IMG/VR virus record: IMGVR_UViG_3300038429_000070
Span: 1 to 32,872 of that record
Source of the DNA: a virus
DNA: 32,872 bases
Reading direction: 5' to 3' (one strand)
Below, one piece after another: positions 14,583 to 22,508 of this stretch. Position numbers and translations under genes: made by a program. Position 1 is the stretch's first letter. The number at the start of each line of letters is the position of its first letter. A model generated the notes under the pieces. It saw nothing but the letters and a program-made list of their open reading frames with translations. It ran no database searches and had not been told where the DNA came from.

Positions 14583-15241
14583 TGGCACCATTCGCACCCA
14601 CAGAAGAAGATTTAAGAAAACAAGCCCAAAATGAGGCTAATATCAGGGAACTTGAAAGACTAAAGATGGACACTTTCGAAGTCTATAACCCAATGGATAC
14701 AGACTTTAAGTTCATGCAGGATAGATATTGGCACGTTGTTAAAGCCCACGAAACCAAAGAGATGCCACGCTATCTCGCCAAGCACTATGCCAAAAAGATT
14801 GTTGAGTTCATGATTAACCAGCAAATACAGAAGGAGGGAGAAGAACTCAAAGCTCTAAGGGAAAAACAAATGGGAACAGCTTTTAGAGACGCATATGTGG
14901 AAAATGTAGAAGTCTGGGATAAAGTACCGAGAGCCAATGACCCAGAACTTGTTGCGGAGCATATGAAGATGCTCAGAATTAGAAAAGTAATGGACTATGG
15001 TATGGAACCCGAAGCCCAACAGGAAGCCCCGGCTCCTCTTGAAACACTAGACAATAGAAGCAGTTATGAAAAAGCCTTTGATGATATATCCGAAGCTCCG
15101 CAAGCCCAACAATCGAGGCCACAAGCCCCTGTAATGCCCTCAGAGGCCTCTCCAGTGATAAAAGATACATCCATACCTCCTTTATACAAGTCTAAGAAAG
15201 ATTTAGCCCGTGAAGCAGCAGAAGCAACCAAAAATGGATGA
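14582..15241 (+). CDS. Hypothetical protein with YNP-DF domain
   Basis: 219 residues. Residues 32-78 contain FEVYNPMDTDFKF and MPRYLAKHYAKKIVEFM, which recur in the gene at 15400 (IYNPTKDDFTW, FPKYLALHLAKHLAQKM). The two therefore share a domain of about 45 residues. The N-terminus is a charged helix; residues 140-219 are Pro/Ala/Gln-rich and probably disordered. Family not recognised; possibly a connector or head-completion factor given its position between head and tail genes. Confidence 0.72.
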   Translation: MAPFAPTEEDLRKQAQNEANIRELERLKMDTFEVYNPMDTDFKFMQDRYWHVVKAHETKEMPRYLAKHYAKKIVEFMINQQIQKEGEELKALREKQMGTAFRDAYVENVEVWDKVPRANDPELVAEHMKMLRIRKVMDYGMEPEAQQEAPAPLETLDNRSSYEKAFDDISEAPQAQQSRPQAPVMPSEASPVIKDTSIPPLYKSKKDLAREAAEATKNG

Positions 15242-15479
15242 AGGAATTAGAGCTAAGGTATCAAGGTTTTTGGATATTTTAATCCCCGAGGGAAAATGGG
15301 AGGAATATCTTGAACTTTTGGACAGGAACGGAATACCGAATAGAAAACAGACAATAGGTCTTTTGCTTATTATCTGCCAGCAAATAGAAAAACTAGAAAA
15401 TGATTACAAACAGCTTAAACAACCTGCCAACGGAACCCGATCAGACAAAAACGTACATCTACAATCCGACAAAGGATGA
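15234..15479 (+). CDS. Small helical hypothetical protein
   Basis: 81 residues from ATG 15234 (MDEGIRAKVSRFLDILIPEGKW); a GTG at 15210 in the same frame would add eight residues but overlap the upstream gene by 32 bases. Mostly helical (EEYLELLDRNGI, QTIGLLLIICQQIEKLENDYKQL). No family recognised. Overlaps the next gene by 80 bases. Confidence 0.65.
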   Translation: MDEGIRAKVSRFLDILIPEGKWEEYLELLDRNGIPNRKQTIGLLLIICQQIEKLENDYKQLKQPANGTRSDKNVHLQSDKG

Positions 15480-15666
15480 TTTCACTTGGCCGTATGCCGG
15501 ACAGGATTATACTTTACCCTCACGCAAGATTGTTGATTTTCCCAAGTATCTCGCACTTCATTTAGCCAAACATCTTGCCCAGAAAATGGCTTTAGAAGAT
15601 GATTCCGGCAGACATTATGAAGATAGGTTTAATAAATATTTAGCCGAAATATTAGTACAAGTATGA
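15400..15666 (+). CDS. Small protein with YNP-DF domain (paralogue of 14582 gene)
   Basis: 88 residues. Its core (residues 18-64: YIYNPTKDDFTW, YTLPSR, FPKYLALHLAKHLAQKM) aligns with residues 32-78 of the protein at 14582, so it looks like a minimal version of that domain. The only ATG lies 80 bases inside the upstream gene; the conserved domain begins near 15451, so the N-terminal 17 residues are less certain. Function unknown. Confidence 0.68.
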   Translation: MITNSLNNLPTEPDQTKTYIYNPTKDDFTWPYAGQDYTLPSRKIVDFPKYLALHLAKHLAQKMALEDDSGRHYEDRFNKYLAEILVQV

Positions 15667-16253
15667 ACCCCGATTCACAAAATTTAGATTTAAGCAATTA
15701 CCCCAAAATAGTTCCTCCCACCGAGGAAGAAAGCGAGGAGATAGAAAAACGTTCCAAAGCCATTCAAGCTATTAAGGTGCTTGCGGATAACCTAATCAAG
15801 GCCATGCAATCTTACATATTTGACCTGCAGACCTTCGACAGCAAAATCAGGATGCTAAACCAGCGTGAGGCACAAATTAAGACTGCCGAGCTTACGAATG
15901 CCGACAAAGAACAAGCCGTATATGCCCGTGAAGCCGAGATTAAGAGCAAAGAGGAATATCTGGTTAATTTAGGAATTGAGTTAAAAGAGAAAGAACTTAA
16001 ATTGGGGGAGGACAAGAAAATTCTTGAGGAAATTGAGAAAGCCAAAGGAGAATATGAAGAGATTAAAGAACAAGCTATTAAAGTACAAATGCAACTCGGA
16101 ACAATGAATAAACTAATGGCCGACATAAAAGAAAGAGAGCACGTTGTTGAAAAAAGAGAAGAAGTAGACGCTGAACGTAAAAAGTTGCTTGATGTAAGGG
16201 AAAATAGAATAAAAGACCAAGAAATACGCCATGGTTTAGAGCAGAAAGAATAG
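15663..16253 (+). CDS. Coiled-coil protein
   Basis: 196 residues, nearly all heptad-like coiled coil from about residue 30 (REAQIKTAELTNADKEQ, REAEIKSKEEYLVN, KEREHVVEKREEVDAERKK). A short N-terminal polar tail precedes it. Last gene of the 14092-16253 block; its TAG stop is fused to the next promoter. It could be a second scaffold-like or spacer protein, but no family is recognised. Confidence 0.75.
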   Translation: MNPDSQNLDLSNYPKIVPPTEEESEEIEKRSKAIQAIKVLADNLIKAMQSYIFDLQTFDSKIRMLNQREAQIKTAELTNADKEQAVYAREAEIKSKEEYLVNLGIELKEKELKLGEDKKILEEIEKAKGEYEEIKEQAIKVQMQLGTMNKLMADIKEREHVVEKREEVDAERKKLLDVRENRIKDQEIRHGLEQKE

Positions 16254-16300
16254 TGGTATAATATACTAACGGACACACCGCCTCAAAGGGCGGTATTTTT
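16254..16300 (+). promoter_or_regulatory. Promoter-hairpin-U-tract module before 16301
   Basis: TGGTATAAT (16254-16262) follows the TAG stop directly. GACACAC is at 16272-16278. ACCGCC (16277-16282) pairs with GGCGGT (16289-16294); then A, five Ts and the ATG. Confidence 0.78.
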
Positions 16301-17080
16301 ATGTATAAACTTAATCCTAGATTTGATGCTGCACCCCTAGATGATGACAGAATTCATGGTCTAATTGCTCTTAATACTACTAGTTCGACTCCAAGCCAAA
16401 AAGCTTTACCTTTAAGCGGATTCTATTTAAGCGGAGTGGGGGCATTGGCTACGGCCATAGTTGATGGATCGGGCAACCAGATAACCTCATTTAATGGTGG
16501 TTCGGTTACACAAGGAACTTCCCCTTGGGTGGTAGCTGGAAATAAAACCAATAACGCAGCAGTTCCCTCAACTACTAATTTGGGAACTTTGGTGGGTGTC
16601 GCCAATGCTGCCGCTCCGACTTGGACGGAAACTTATCAGGTTGCCGAGTCAATGGATTTATCGGGAAATCAGAGGGTAACTTTAGGAACCGCACTTTCAG
16701 GTGAAGATTTTACGAATAGTATTTTTGCCGTTGCCCCGCTACCTCTTGCGGTTTCAACCTATGCAATCGCTTCAATAGACAGTGCAGCTTATGAAGCCAG
16801 TCATATCGGTAAAGCCTCGGCAGGGGTTCTTTATGGTTTTAGCGGATACAACTCAAAAACAACGGGACAATTTATTCAAGTTCACAACGCAACATCACTT
16901 CCATCTAATACGGCAGTTCCCAAAATCTTAGTTTATGTTCCTGCACAAAGTTCGTTCTCATTTGACGCTACTCCTTTTGGAATTTATTTCTCAACAGGAA
17001 TTACAATCGGTAACTCCTCAACGGGTGCAACTTTAACAACGGGAAGTGCGGATTGCTGGTTTAATTTACAAGTAAAATGA
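16301..17080 (+). CDS. Virion structural protein with shortened tag
   Basis: 259 residues starting [12 protein letters not shown], a short form of the KLxxRF tag. Gly/Ser/Thr-rich beta sequence throughout ([40 protein letters not shown]), a style common in phage appendage proteins. Transcribed from its own hairpin-leader promoter and translationally coupled to the next gene by ATGA. Likely a tail or head-fibre component. Confidence 0.65.
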   Translation: MYKLNPRFDAAPLDDDRIHGLIALNTTSSTPSQKALPLSGFYLSGVGALATAIVDGSGNQITSFNGGSVTQGTSPWVVAGNKTNNAAVPSTTNLGTLVGVANAAAPTWTETYQVAESMDLSGNQRVTLGTALSGEDFTNSIFAVAPLPLAVSTYAIASIDSAAYEASHIGKASAGVLYGFSGYNSKTTGQFIQVHNATSLPSNTAVPKILVYVPAQSSFSFDATPFGIYFSTGITIGNSSTGATLTTGSADCWFNLQVK

Positions 17081-17496
17081 AATTTTTCGCTCCTAAGCAA
17101 CAATTAACAACTTTTTCAATACCTTTTACAATAGTTAATGGGGCAGGAGAAAGCACAACGAATACGAGTTATGACGACATGGCTTACTATAAAGTTCCGT
17201 TTGATAAGACAATGTTTCCAAATGCCGTTTCTATAAAACTTCAGGTTCTTTTGCAACAGGATAATTCAGGAACATATCAGGTATGGTGTCAATTAAAAAC
17301 AACCGCAGGGTCAATAATGACAGGTTCGGAAGTAACTGCAACATTGGCTCAGTATGCAACATCGGTTCAAACTTCAGGGGATTTAACTTCCGTATTAACA
17401 AACGGCCCCGAAAGTTACCAACTTCAAGGCAAAACCGCATCAGGTGGAAAATGTGATATTCAAGGGGCTGCAATTATGGTTCAAATGGCAATATGA
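17077..17496 (+). CDS. Small beta-rich virion protein
   Basis: 139 residues beginning [13 protein letters not shown], only weakly like the tag. Beta-rich body ([35 protein letters not shown]) ending AAIMVQMAI. Overlaps both neighbours by four bases. Possibly a jelly-roll-type appendage subunit; family not recognised. Confidence 0.65.
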   Translation: MKFFAPKQQLTTFSIPFTIVNGAGESTTNTSYDDMAYYKVPFDKTMFPNAVSIKLQVLLQQDNSGTYQVWCQLKTTAGSIMTGSEVTATLAQYATSVQTSGDLTSVLTNGPESYQLQGKTASGGKCDIQGAAIMVQMAI

Positions 17497-18734
17497 TTTA
17501 TTATGTTGATGCAATTAATGGACTTGATACAAATAACGGAACTTCAACAAGTACCGCATGGCAAACTACAACCAAAGTAGGGGCTTTTACTTTCAGTGCT
17601 GGGGATAGTTGCCTATTTAAGCGTGGACAAACTTTTACAGGAGGATTTTATGTAAATAATGGGGGAACTGCCGGAAATCCTGTAACTTATGGAGCTTACG
17701 GAACTGGAGCAAACCCTATTATTTCAGGCGGAACTAATTGTAATGACAGACAGAATATAACCTTTCAGAACTTAGATTTTACAGGGGCAACAGGACTTTA
17801 TAGTGCAGGTTTTCTTTGTGAACCTACATATCAGCAACCCCAAAACATAATTCTTTCTAACTGCAATATTTATAATAACGGCTGGGCGGGAATTTGGTTT
17901 AATGCTCAAAGTAATATTACGGTAGCGGGAATTACGATTACGAACTGCAATATTTATTCAAATACTATTTTTGGGATTTTAATTACAGGCCAAGACGCTA
18001 CTCACAGAATTACGGGTTTAACCATTTCAAATAGTCATATTTACAATAATAGCAATATTACTAATGGCCAGCATGGAATTCACATAGACCAATGTACCGC
18101 ACCGGTTGTAACAGGAAATGAAATAAACGGAAATACGGGTTCTTTGGCTTGGTCGAGTGGGCTTTATATTTCAGCTTCGCCCAGTTCGGTAGTCCAATAT
18201 AATTATGCTCATGATAATAATACTTCAAATATTCACTTTGATGTAAATAGTAATGGTTTTAATTGCTCTTTTAATACAAGTACGGGCCGGGTTTGGAACG
18301 GTTTTTGGATTGAAAGACATTTGATAGCGAACGGTATATCTTCAATGACTAATAATACAAGTTATCACGATAACCGAAGTCTTTATATTGGGCCAGGTGA
18401 TGGCACTCAGGCAGTAACAGGTGTCACAATCCAGAACAATAATTGGGTTTCACCAACTCTTTCGGCCATGGGAATTGATATTCAAAATGGCGGAAACTAC
18501 TCTGACAACTTTAATAATAATGTAAATAATAATTTTTACTCACTTGGAAGTGCTGTTGCGGGCTATACTGTCCCCGCAGATACAAGTTATACATTAGCCC
18601 AGTGGCAAACCTATACAGGATTTGATATAAATAGCGGAACTTTTACAAGAACCTCCCACGCACGAAATAGTGCTTCCGCAAGGACACAAGTCTCAAGAAC
18701 CACCAAAACTCCAGTTAGAAGGAGATTGAGTTAG
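17493..18734 (+). CDS. Right-handed parallel beta-helix protein, tailspike-like
   Basis: 413 residues. Starts YYVDAINGLDTNNGTSTSTAWQT, a common lead-in of pectate-lyase-like helices, followed by repeated turns with Asn ladders (NIILSNCNIYNNGWAGIWF, ITITNCNIYSNTIFGILI, LTISNSHIYNNSN, GNEINGNTG). Such folds form trimeric tailspikes or polysaccharide lyases/hydrolases that degrade capsule. Catalytic residues cannot be assigned by eye. The C-terminus is Arg/Ser/Thr-rich (SHARNSASARTQVSRTTKTP). No N-terminal virion-anchor domain is evident, so it may attach through the small proteins encoded upstream. Confidence 0.8.
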   Translation: MIYYVDAINGLDTNNGTSTSTAWQTTTKVGAFTFSAGDSCLFKRGQTFTGGFYVNNGGTAGNPVTYGAYGTGANPIISGGTNCNDRQNITFQNLDFTGATGLYSAGFLCEPTYQQPQNIILSNCNIYNNGWAGIWFNAQSNITVAGITITNCNIYSNTIFGILITGQDATHRITGLTISNSHIYNNSNITNGQHGIHIDQCTAPVVTGNEINGNTGSLAWSSGLYISASPSSVVQYNYAHDNNTSNIHFDVNSNGFNCSFNTSTGRVWNGFWIERHLIANGISSMTNNTSYHDNRSLYIGPGDGTQAVTGVTIQNNNWVSPTLSAMGIDIQNGGNYSDNFNNNVNNNFYSLGSAVAGYTVPADTSYTLAQWQTYTGFDINSGTFTRTSHARNSASARTQVSRTTKTPVRRRLS

Positions 18735-18743
18735 TGGTATAAT
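18735..18743 (+). promoter_or_regulatory. Extended -10 promoter, leaderless geometry, before GTG 18750
   Basis: TGGTATAAT immediately after the TAG stop; six bases (CCACTT) separate it from GTG 18750. Confidence 0.6.
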
Positions 18744-18749
18744 CCACTT

Positions 18750-18932
18750 GTGGTTGAAAGATTTTTGGGAAATATATCCGTAAGAATATCCAATTTTCTT
18801 GATAAAGCGATGGAACGTGCGTATCAGAATACTTTAGAATTTTATGAAGTCACTCCTCAAAAGTTAAAAGATGAAAAAGAGTCTATCAGAAAAATGGAGT
18901 TAGAAGAAGCTAGAAAAAGAGAATCTTCTTAG
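18750..18932 (+). CDS. 60-residue helical protein, GTG start
   Basis: Product begins with the GTG-encoded Met, then VERFLGNISVRISNF, and ends in charged helix (KLKDEKESIRKMELEEARKRESS). The start is chosen because it is the first codon after the promoter at the distance seen for other genes. It occupies its own transcription unit between two promoters. Function unknown. Confidence 0.6.
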   Translation: MVERFLGNISVRISNFLDKAMERAYQNTLEFYEVTPQKLKDEKESIRKMELEEARKRESS

Positions 18933-18985
18933 TGGTATAATATGAAGTAGGAGACACACTCGCTTTAGGCGGGTGTTTTTATTTT
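18933..18985 (+). promoter_or_regulatory. Promoter-hairpin-U-tract module before 18986
   Basis: TGGTATAAT (18933-18941) follows the TAG stop. GACACAC is at 18953-18959. ACACTCGC (18956-18963) pairs with GCGGGTGT (18969-18976) with one G-U pair. A T-run broken by one A then leads straight into the ATG. Confidence 0.78.
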
Positions 18986-19279
18986 ATGTATATCCAAATT
19001 GATGACGATACATTTATTCAGTACGACTCTGATAACCAAACAACCTTAATTATCAGTAAAAGCTCATTGGAAAAACAAATAAATGCTTTACAGACAAATA
19101 CTCCCACAGTCCCGACAGATGATGTCTTGCTTGCTTGGGCAAAGGAAAATTATCCGGGTATTTCGCAAATCAACGATGCCCAAAATCTAATTGCCAATTT
19201 ACAAGCCCAGCTTGACCAACTGGATAGTTCAATAGATATTTCGGCACAAGCGTCTAAAGCCATGAAAGCTAAAATATGA
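18986..19279 (+). CDS. Small hypothetical virion-region protein
   Basis: 97 residues. N-terminal beta hairpin-like MYIQIDDDTFIQYDSDNQTTLIISK, then helical regions (SSLEKQINALQTN, NDAQNLIANLQAQLDQLDSS). Coupled by ATGA to the connector-like gene downstream. Could be a small neck or chaperone-like protein; family not recognised. Confidence 0.65.
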   Translation: MYIQIDDDTFIQYDSDNQTTLIISKSSLEKQINALQTNTPTVPTDDVLLAWAKENYPGISQINDAQNLIANLQAQLDQLDSSIDISAQASKAMKAKI

Positions 19280-20340
19280 GAGAAACTTATACCAATTTAC
19301 TTAATGATTTCTATACCGATATAAATATGATGTCCCCAAGCGGGACACCTAATTTGGATACCAATGTAACCAATTTCTTCAATCTCCATTTGGGACAAAG
19401 GTATCAGTTAATCTTGGCTAAAATGAATAACTATAAAACGATTAAGCCTTATTCCTTAACCACTTCTAATAATGCTCAAATCTATCCCATGCCCCCTGGA
19501 CTCGTCACAATCGAGGGAGGATACATTACAGTAGGCTCCGTGAACTTCCCTCTCCAACCTATAAACTCAAGGTATAACTGGGAGCAACTTAATGCTATTT
19601 TAATTCAGGCCTCGGCTCTTCCCCAGTTCTACTTTGTCGAACAGGATAGTTTTCAGATTTGGCCCATTCCTCAAGCCGCATATACGGGTAAAATTTACTA
19701 TCACTTCAGAGATAGAAATTTGAGCGTGGCCGATTACACAACAGGAACAATTACGCTAACCAATGCCAGTAACAGTGTTTCCGTTTCAGGAGGGACTTTT
19801 ACCACGGCCATAACAAGTTCGGGATTCTCAATTAACGCTGCACAAGTTGAAAATACGGTTTATGAAAACGCTAACGTAGATGGTTCGACAGTAACCTCTT
19901 GTTCAGTATCGGGGACTACGATTAGGATTTATATTGACGACCCGACAAATGCGATTGCAGCTCAGGTTATTTATAACTGGTATCAATACTACTTATTTAG
20001 TGAGGCGGGTATCAGGGAACAGGACGGAGCGTATATTACGGCCACAGATGATACTCACTATATTTTTGACAACACAATGAAAATAATTAACTCCGATACG
20101 GCTAATCCTTTAAATATCACGGGAGCCAATATCACGCCAGTTTCAGGTGCAGCTACGAATATATTTGATTTAACTAACGGAGCTTCTATAGCTTTGAATT
20201 TTAATAGAGTAGAGGGATTCAGTTACTCAAGCGGAAGTGGACTATCAACTGCGGAACACAATCAAGTAATGGCGATACCTCTAACCACACCTAAGATAGC
20301 GACTGATGGGGATACTAATTTGGCGATAATAAACACTTAG
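19276..20340 (+). CDS. Connector-like protein fused to an appendage domain
   Basis: 354 residues. Residues 1-155 match the N-terminal half of the protein at 22509 (MR[ED]TYT, GxRYQLIL, NYPMQxINSxYNWxQLNAILIQASAxPQF, WPIPQAxYT, RDRNL). In the other protein this half belongs to a head-tail connector or adaptor-like chain. From about residue 160 this protein switches to beta-rich sequence (TITLTNASNSVSVSGGTF), then NWYQYYLFSEAGIREQDGAYI, PLNITGAN, FNRVEGFSYSSGSGLSTAEHNQVM, patterns I associate with tail-fibre or baseplate proteins. It therefore looks like a chimera: virion-docking N-terminus plus an exposed C-terminal module. Confidence 0.7.
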   Translation: MRETYTNLLNDFYTDINMMSPSGTPNLDTNVTNFFNLHLGQRYQLILAKMNNYKTIKPYSLTTSNNAQIYPMPPGLVTIEGGYITVGSVNFPLQPINSRYNWEQLNAILIQASALPQFYFVEQDSFQIWPIPQAAYTGKIYYHFRDRNLSVADYTTGTITLTNASNSVSVSGGTFTTAITSSGFSINAAQVENTVYENANVDGSTVTSCSVSGTTIRIYIDDPTNAIAAQVIYNWYQYYLFSEAGIREQDGAYITATDDTHYIFDNTMKIINSDTANPLNITGANITPVSGAATNIFDLTNGASIALNFNRVEGFSYSSGSGLSTAEHNQVMAIPLTTPKIATDGDTNLAIINT

Positions 20341-20341
20341 G

Positions 20342-20350
20342 TGATATAAT
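20342..20350 (+). promoter_or_regulatory. Extended -10 promoter, leaderless geometry, before 20357
   Basis: TGATATAAT, one base after the TAG stop of the upstream gene; six bases (ATACAT) separate it from the ATG. Confidence 0.6.
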
Positions 20351-20356
20351 ATACAT

Positions 20357-20908
20357 ATGAAATTAAATCCCAGATACGCAGCTACTTTTGGTTGGCAGAA
20401 ATCTAACGGAGCAGGCCAGACAATAACTACTGCCACAGATATTAATTGGAAAAATATAGATGATAATTCGACGGCTTATTCTGCTTCTTCTATAACCGCA
20501 GGCAATAATTCTTATGAACAATGGTTAGCCGGACATCTTTCGGGAACATTTAACTCGATTACCGCAGGTCTATTTGCTCATACAACTACATCTTTTGGTT
20601 CTTATTTGACTCTCAAAGGAGTTAAAGCCATGACTGCAGATGGAGACAGGTTAACTTATACCACCCCATCAACAACTGCTAATACTAATCTTACAACCGA
20701 TATGACTGCTACAGAGGCTATTGGTTCTGGCGTAGCGGTTTGGTTTGGAATTACAAGTGCTAATGCTTCCGGAAAAGCTGCAACTTTTTCAACAGCCAAC
20801 ACTGATAATTGGACAAATTATTTAACAACTCAATTACAAACAGCAGTTGGAGTAGCAGCAGGAGATACAGCACAAGTGACCGTGACTTTGCAATACAACG
20901 AAAACTAA
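20357..20908 (+). CDS. Virion protein with shortened tag
   Basis: 183 residues starting MKLNPRYAATFGW, a short KLxPR[FY] form of the tag, as in the 16301 gene. Beta/Thr-rich body (GQTITTATDINWKNIDDNSTAYSA, SYLTLKGVKAMTADGDRL) ending TAQVTVTLQYNEN. Likely an appendage or decoration subunit; no family assigned. Confidence 0.65.
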   Translation: MKLNPRYAATFGWQKSNGAGQTITTATDINWKNIDDNSTAYSASSITAGNNSYEQWLAGHLSGTFNSITAGLFAHTTTSFGSYLTLKGVKAMTADGDRLTYTTPSTTANTNLTTDMTATEAIGSGVAVWFGITSANASGKAATFSTANTDNWTNYLTTQLQTAVGVAAGDTAQVTVTLQYNEN

Positions 20909-20932
20909 ATACAATTAGTCTTCGACAATACC

Positions 20933-21334
20933 ATGTCATTAACAGGATCAGATTACGATTTAGATTACCTCTTTATTGCGGAGACTATTGATGGTTCAAT
21001 AATCAAACAAACTCCAGATGACAAAGCCAAATTTTCCTCAGTTGGTACAATGATGACCGACCTAATGAAAGAACACCTCAAATCTTTCTCTTTGGTCGGA
21101 AAAGGACATATATTCACAATTGACCTAAAAGATGGGCATTTTGAGGTTGATGGAAATAAAATTTATTCTCCCACGATCCCTCCAAGCAATGCTGATTTAA
21201 GACCTATTTACTGGCGACAAGTGACAAGAAGTATTGGAGCTGATGGTAGTGAAATTCCCAAAATAAGGTACATAATTGGCTGGCAATATACTCTTAATGG
21301 TAAAAATTGTGATTGGCAAATGGCAATAGAATAA
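20933..21334 (+). CDS. Hypothetical virion-region protein
   Basis: 133 residues (MSLTGSDYDLDYLFIAETIDG...). A mixed alpha/beta chain with GKGHIFTIDLKDGHFEVDGNKIY and a closing YIIGWQYTLNGKNCDWQMAIE strand pair. ATG lies 25 bases after the previous stop with no clear ribosome-binding site. Function unknown. Confidence 0.65.
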   Translation: MSLTGSDYDLDYLFIAETIDGSIIKQTPDDKAKFSSVGTMMTDLMKEHLKSFSLVGKGHIFTIDLKDGHFEVDGNKIYSPTIPPSNADLRPIYWRQVTRSIGADGSEIPKIRYIIGWQYTLNGKNCDWQMAIE

Positions 21335-21335
21335 T

Positions 21336-22454
21336 ATGATAGCACTAGATGTAGCATCACACGGTACAGCAACTTCGACTTCGCCTTTAACGTGGAGTCA
21401 TACTTGTACTGGTTCTAATTTAGTCTTGATTGTAGGAGTCGCCTGTCAAGCAACAAGTAGCGCTTCTATTTCAACCCCGACATATAACGGAGTTTCTATG
21501 ACTTTAATAGGATCACAAAGATCTACCGCTTTCGGTATAACAGCACTTTATTATCTATTAAATCCTGCAACTGGATCACATACAATTTCTATCGGTTTTG
21601 GGGGAACTTCACCAACTTGTAATGCCGGAGCGGTGTCATGGACAGGTGTTGCTCAAAGTGGACAACCAGACGCAGTAGCTGGTAATACAGGCTCTAGTTT
21701 AAACCCCTCAGTAACGGTAACCACAAGTGCGGATAATTGCTGGGTAGTAGGTGTATTGATAGATAGTGGTTCTCCTACTGCTGGATTAACCAATAGATAT
21801 ACTGGTGCAGTTAATACTCAATATATATCTTTTCAAGATACTAACGGAGTCAAACATCCTGCGGGAGGACAATCGGTGAATTGGACAGATGCTAGTTTGA
21901 CATGGGGTATTCAGGCAGCTTCTTTTGCTCCCTTAAATTACACTACTACCACTCAAACAATTACAGGAAAATCTAGAATAACCGCTTCTACTTCTCAAAC
22001 TATTCAAGGTAAGTCAAGAGTTACAGCAACTACCACTCAAACCATCACAGGTAAAGCAAATATAATTTGGGTGCAAACAAATCAAACTATATCTGGTAAA
22101 TCAAGACTTACAATTTCAACTCTACGAACCATTTTAGGTAAAGCTAGTCTTCTCATTACAACCTTACAAAATGTCACTGGTAGATCCCGTATAACAGCTT
22201 CCACCCAACAGACCATAAAAGGTAAAGCAAATCTATTAGTAACTACTCAACAAACTATTACAGGTAAAGCTAAAATAACTATTTTTTACTGGAGTGGAGT
22301 ATCAGGTGAATCAACACCTTATACTAAATCATCAGGGGTAAGTACACCTTTTACAAAAGTATCCACAAATTCTACCACTTATACCAAACCTGGTTCGGTT
22401 AGTAGTCTTTGGAATAAAGTATCTGGAGTAGTTACAGGTTGGACCAAGAAATAG
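21336..22454 (+). CDS. Fibre-like protein with two stacked C-terminal repeat types
   Basis: 372 residues. Residues 1-200 are a beta-sandwich-like domain (SNLVLIVGVACQATSSASISTPTYNG, GSHTISIGFGG, VSWTGVAQSG). Residues 207-316 hold eight units of about 14 residues of type QTI.GK[SA].[IL]T (QTITGKSRITAST, QTIQGKSRVTATT, RTILGKASLLITT). Residues 324-372 hold five ten-residue units with [YFW].K (STPYTKSSGV, STPFTKVSTN, STTYTKPGSV). Tandem short repeats of this sort form stalks or binding tails of appendages. The stop is fused to the next promoter. Role inferred. Confidence 0.7.
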   Translation: MIALDVASHGTATSTSPLTWSHTCTGSNLVLIVGVACQATSSASISTPTYNGVSMTLIGSQRSTAFGITALYYLLNPATGSHTISIGFGGTSPTCNAGAVSWTGVAQSGQPDAVAGNTGSSLNPSVTVTTSADNCWVVGVLIDSGSPTAGLTNRYTGAVNTQYISFQDTNGVKHPAGGQSVNWTDASLTWGIQAASFAPLNYTTTTQTITGKSRITASTSQTIQGKSRVTATTTQTITGKANIIWVQTNQTISGKSRLTISTLRTILGKASLLITTLQNVTGRSRITASTQQTIKGKANLLVTTQQTITGKAKITIFYWSGVSGESTPYTKSSGVSTPFTKVSTNSTTYTKPGSVSSLWNKVSGVVTGWTKK

Positions 22455-22508
22455 TGGTATAATATAGATAAGGAACACATCCGCAAAGTTGCGGGTGTTT
22501 TTTATTTT
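22455..22508 (+). promoter_or_regulatory. Promoter-hairpin-U-tract module before 22509
   Basis: TGGTATAAT (22455-22463) follows the TAG stop. The element is GAACACAT (22473-22480 region), a variant of GACACAC. The stem ACAC..CCGC (from 22475) pairs with GCGGGTGT (22491-22498), with a bulge. A T-run broken by one A continues to the ATG. Confidence 0.72.
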
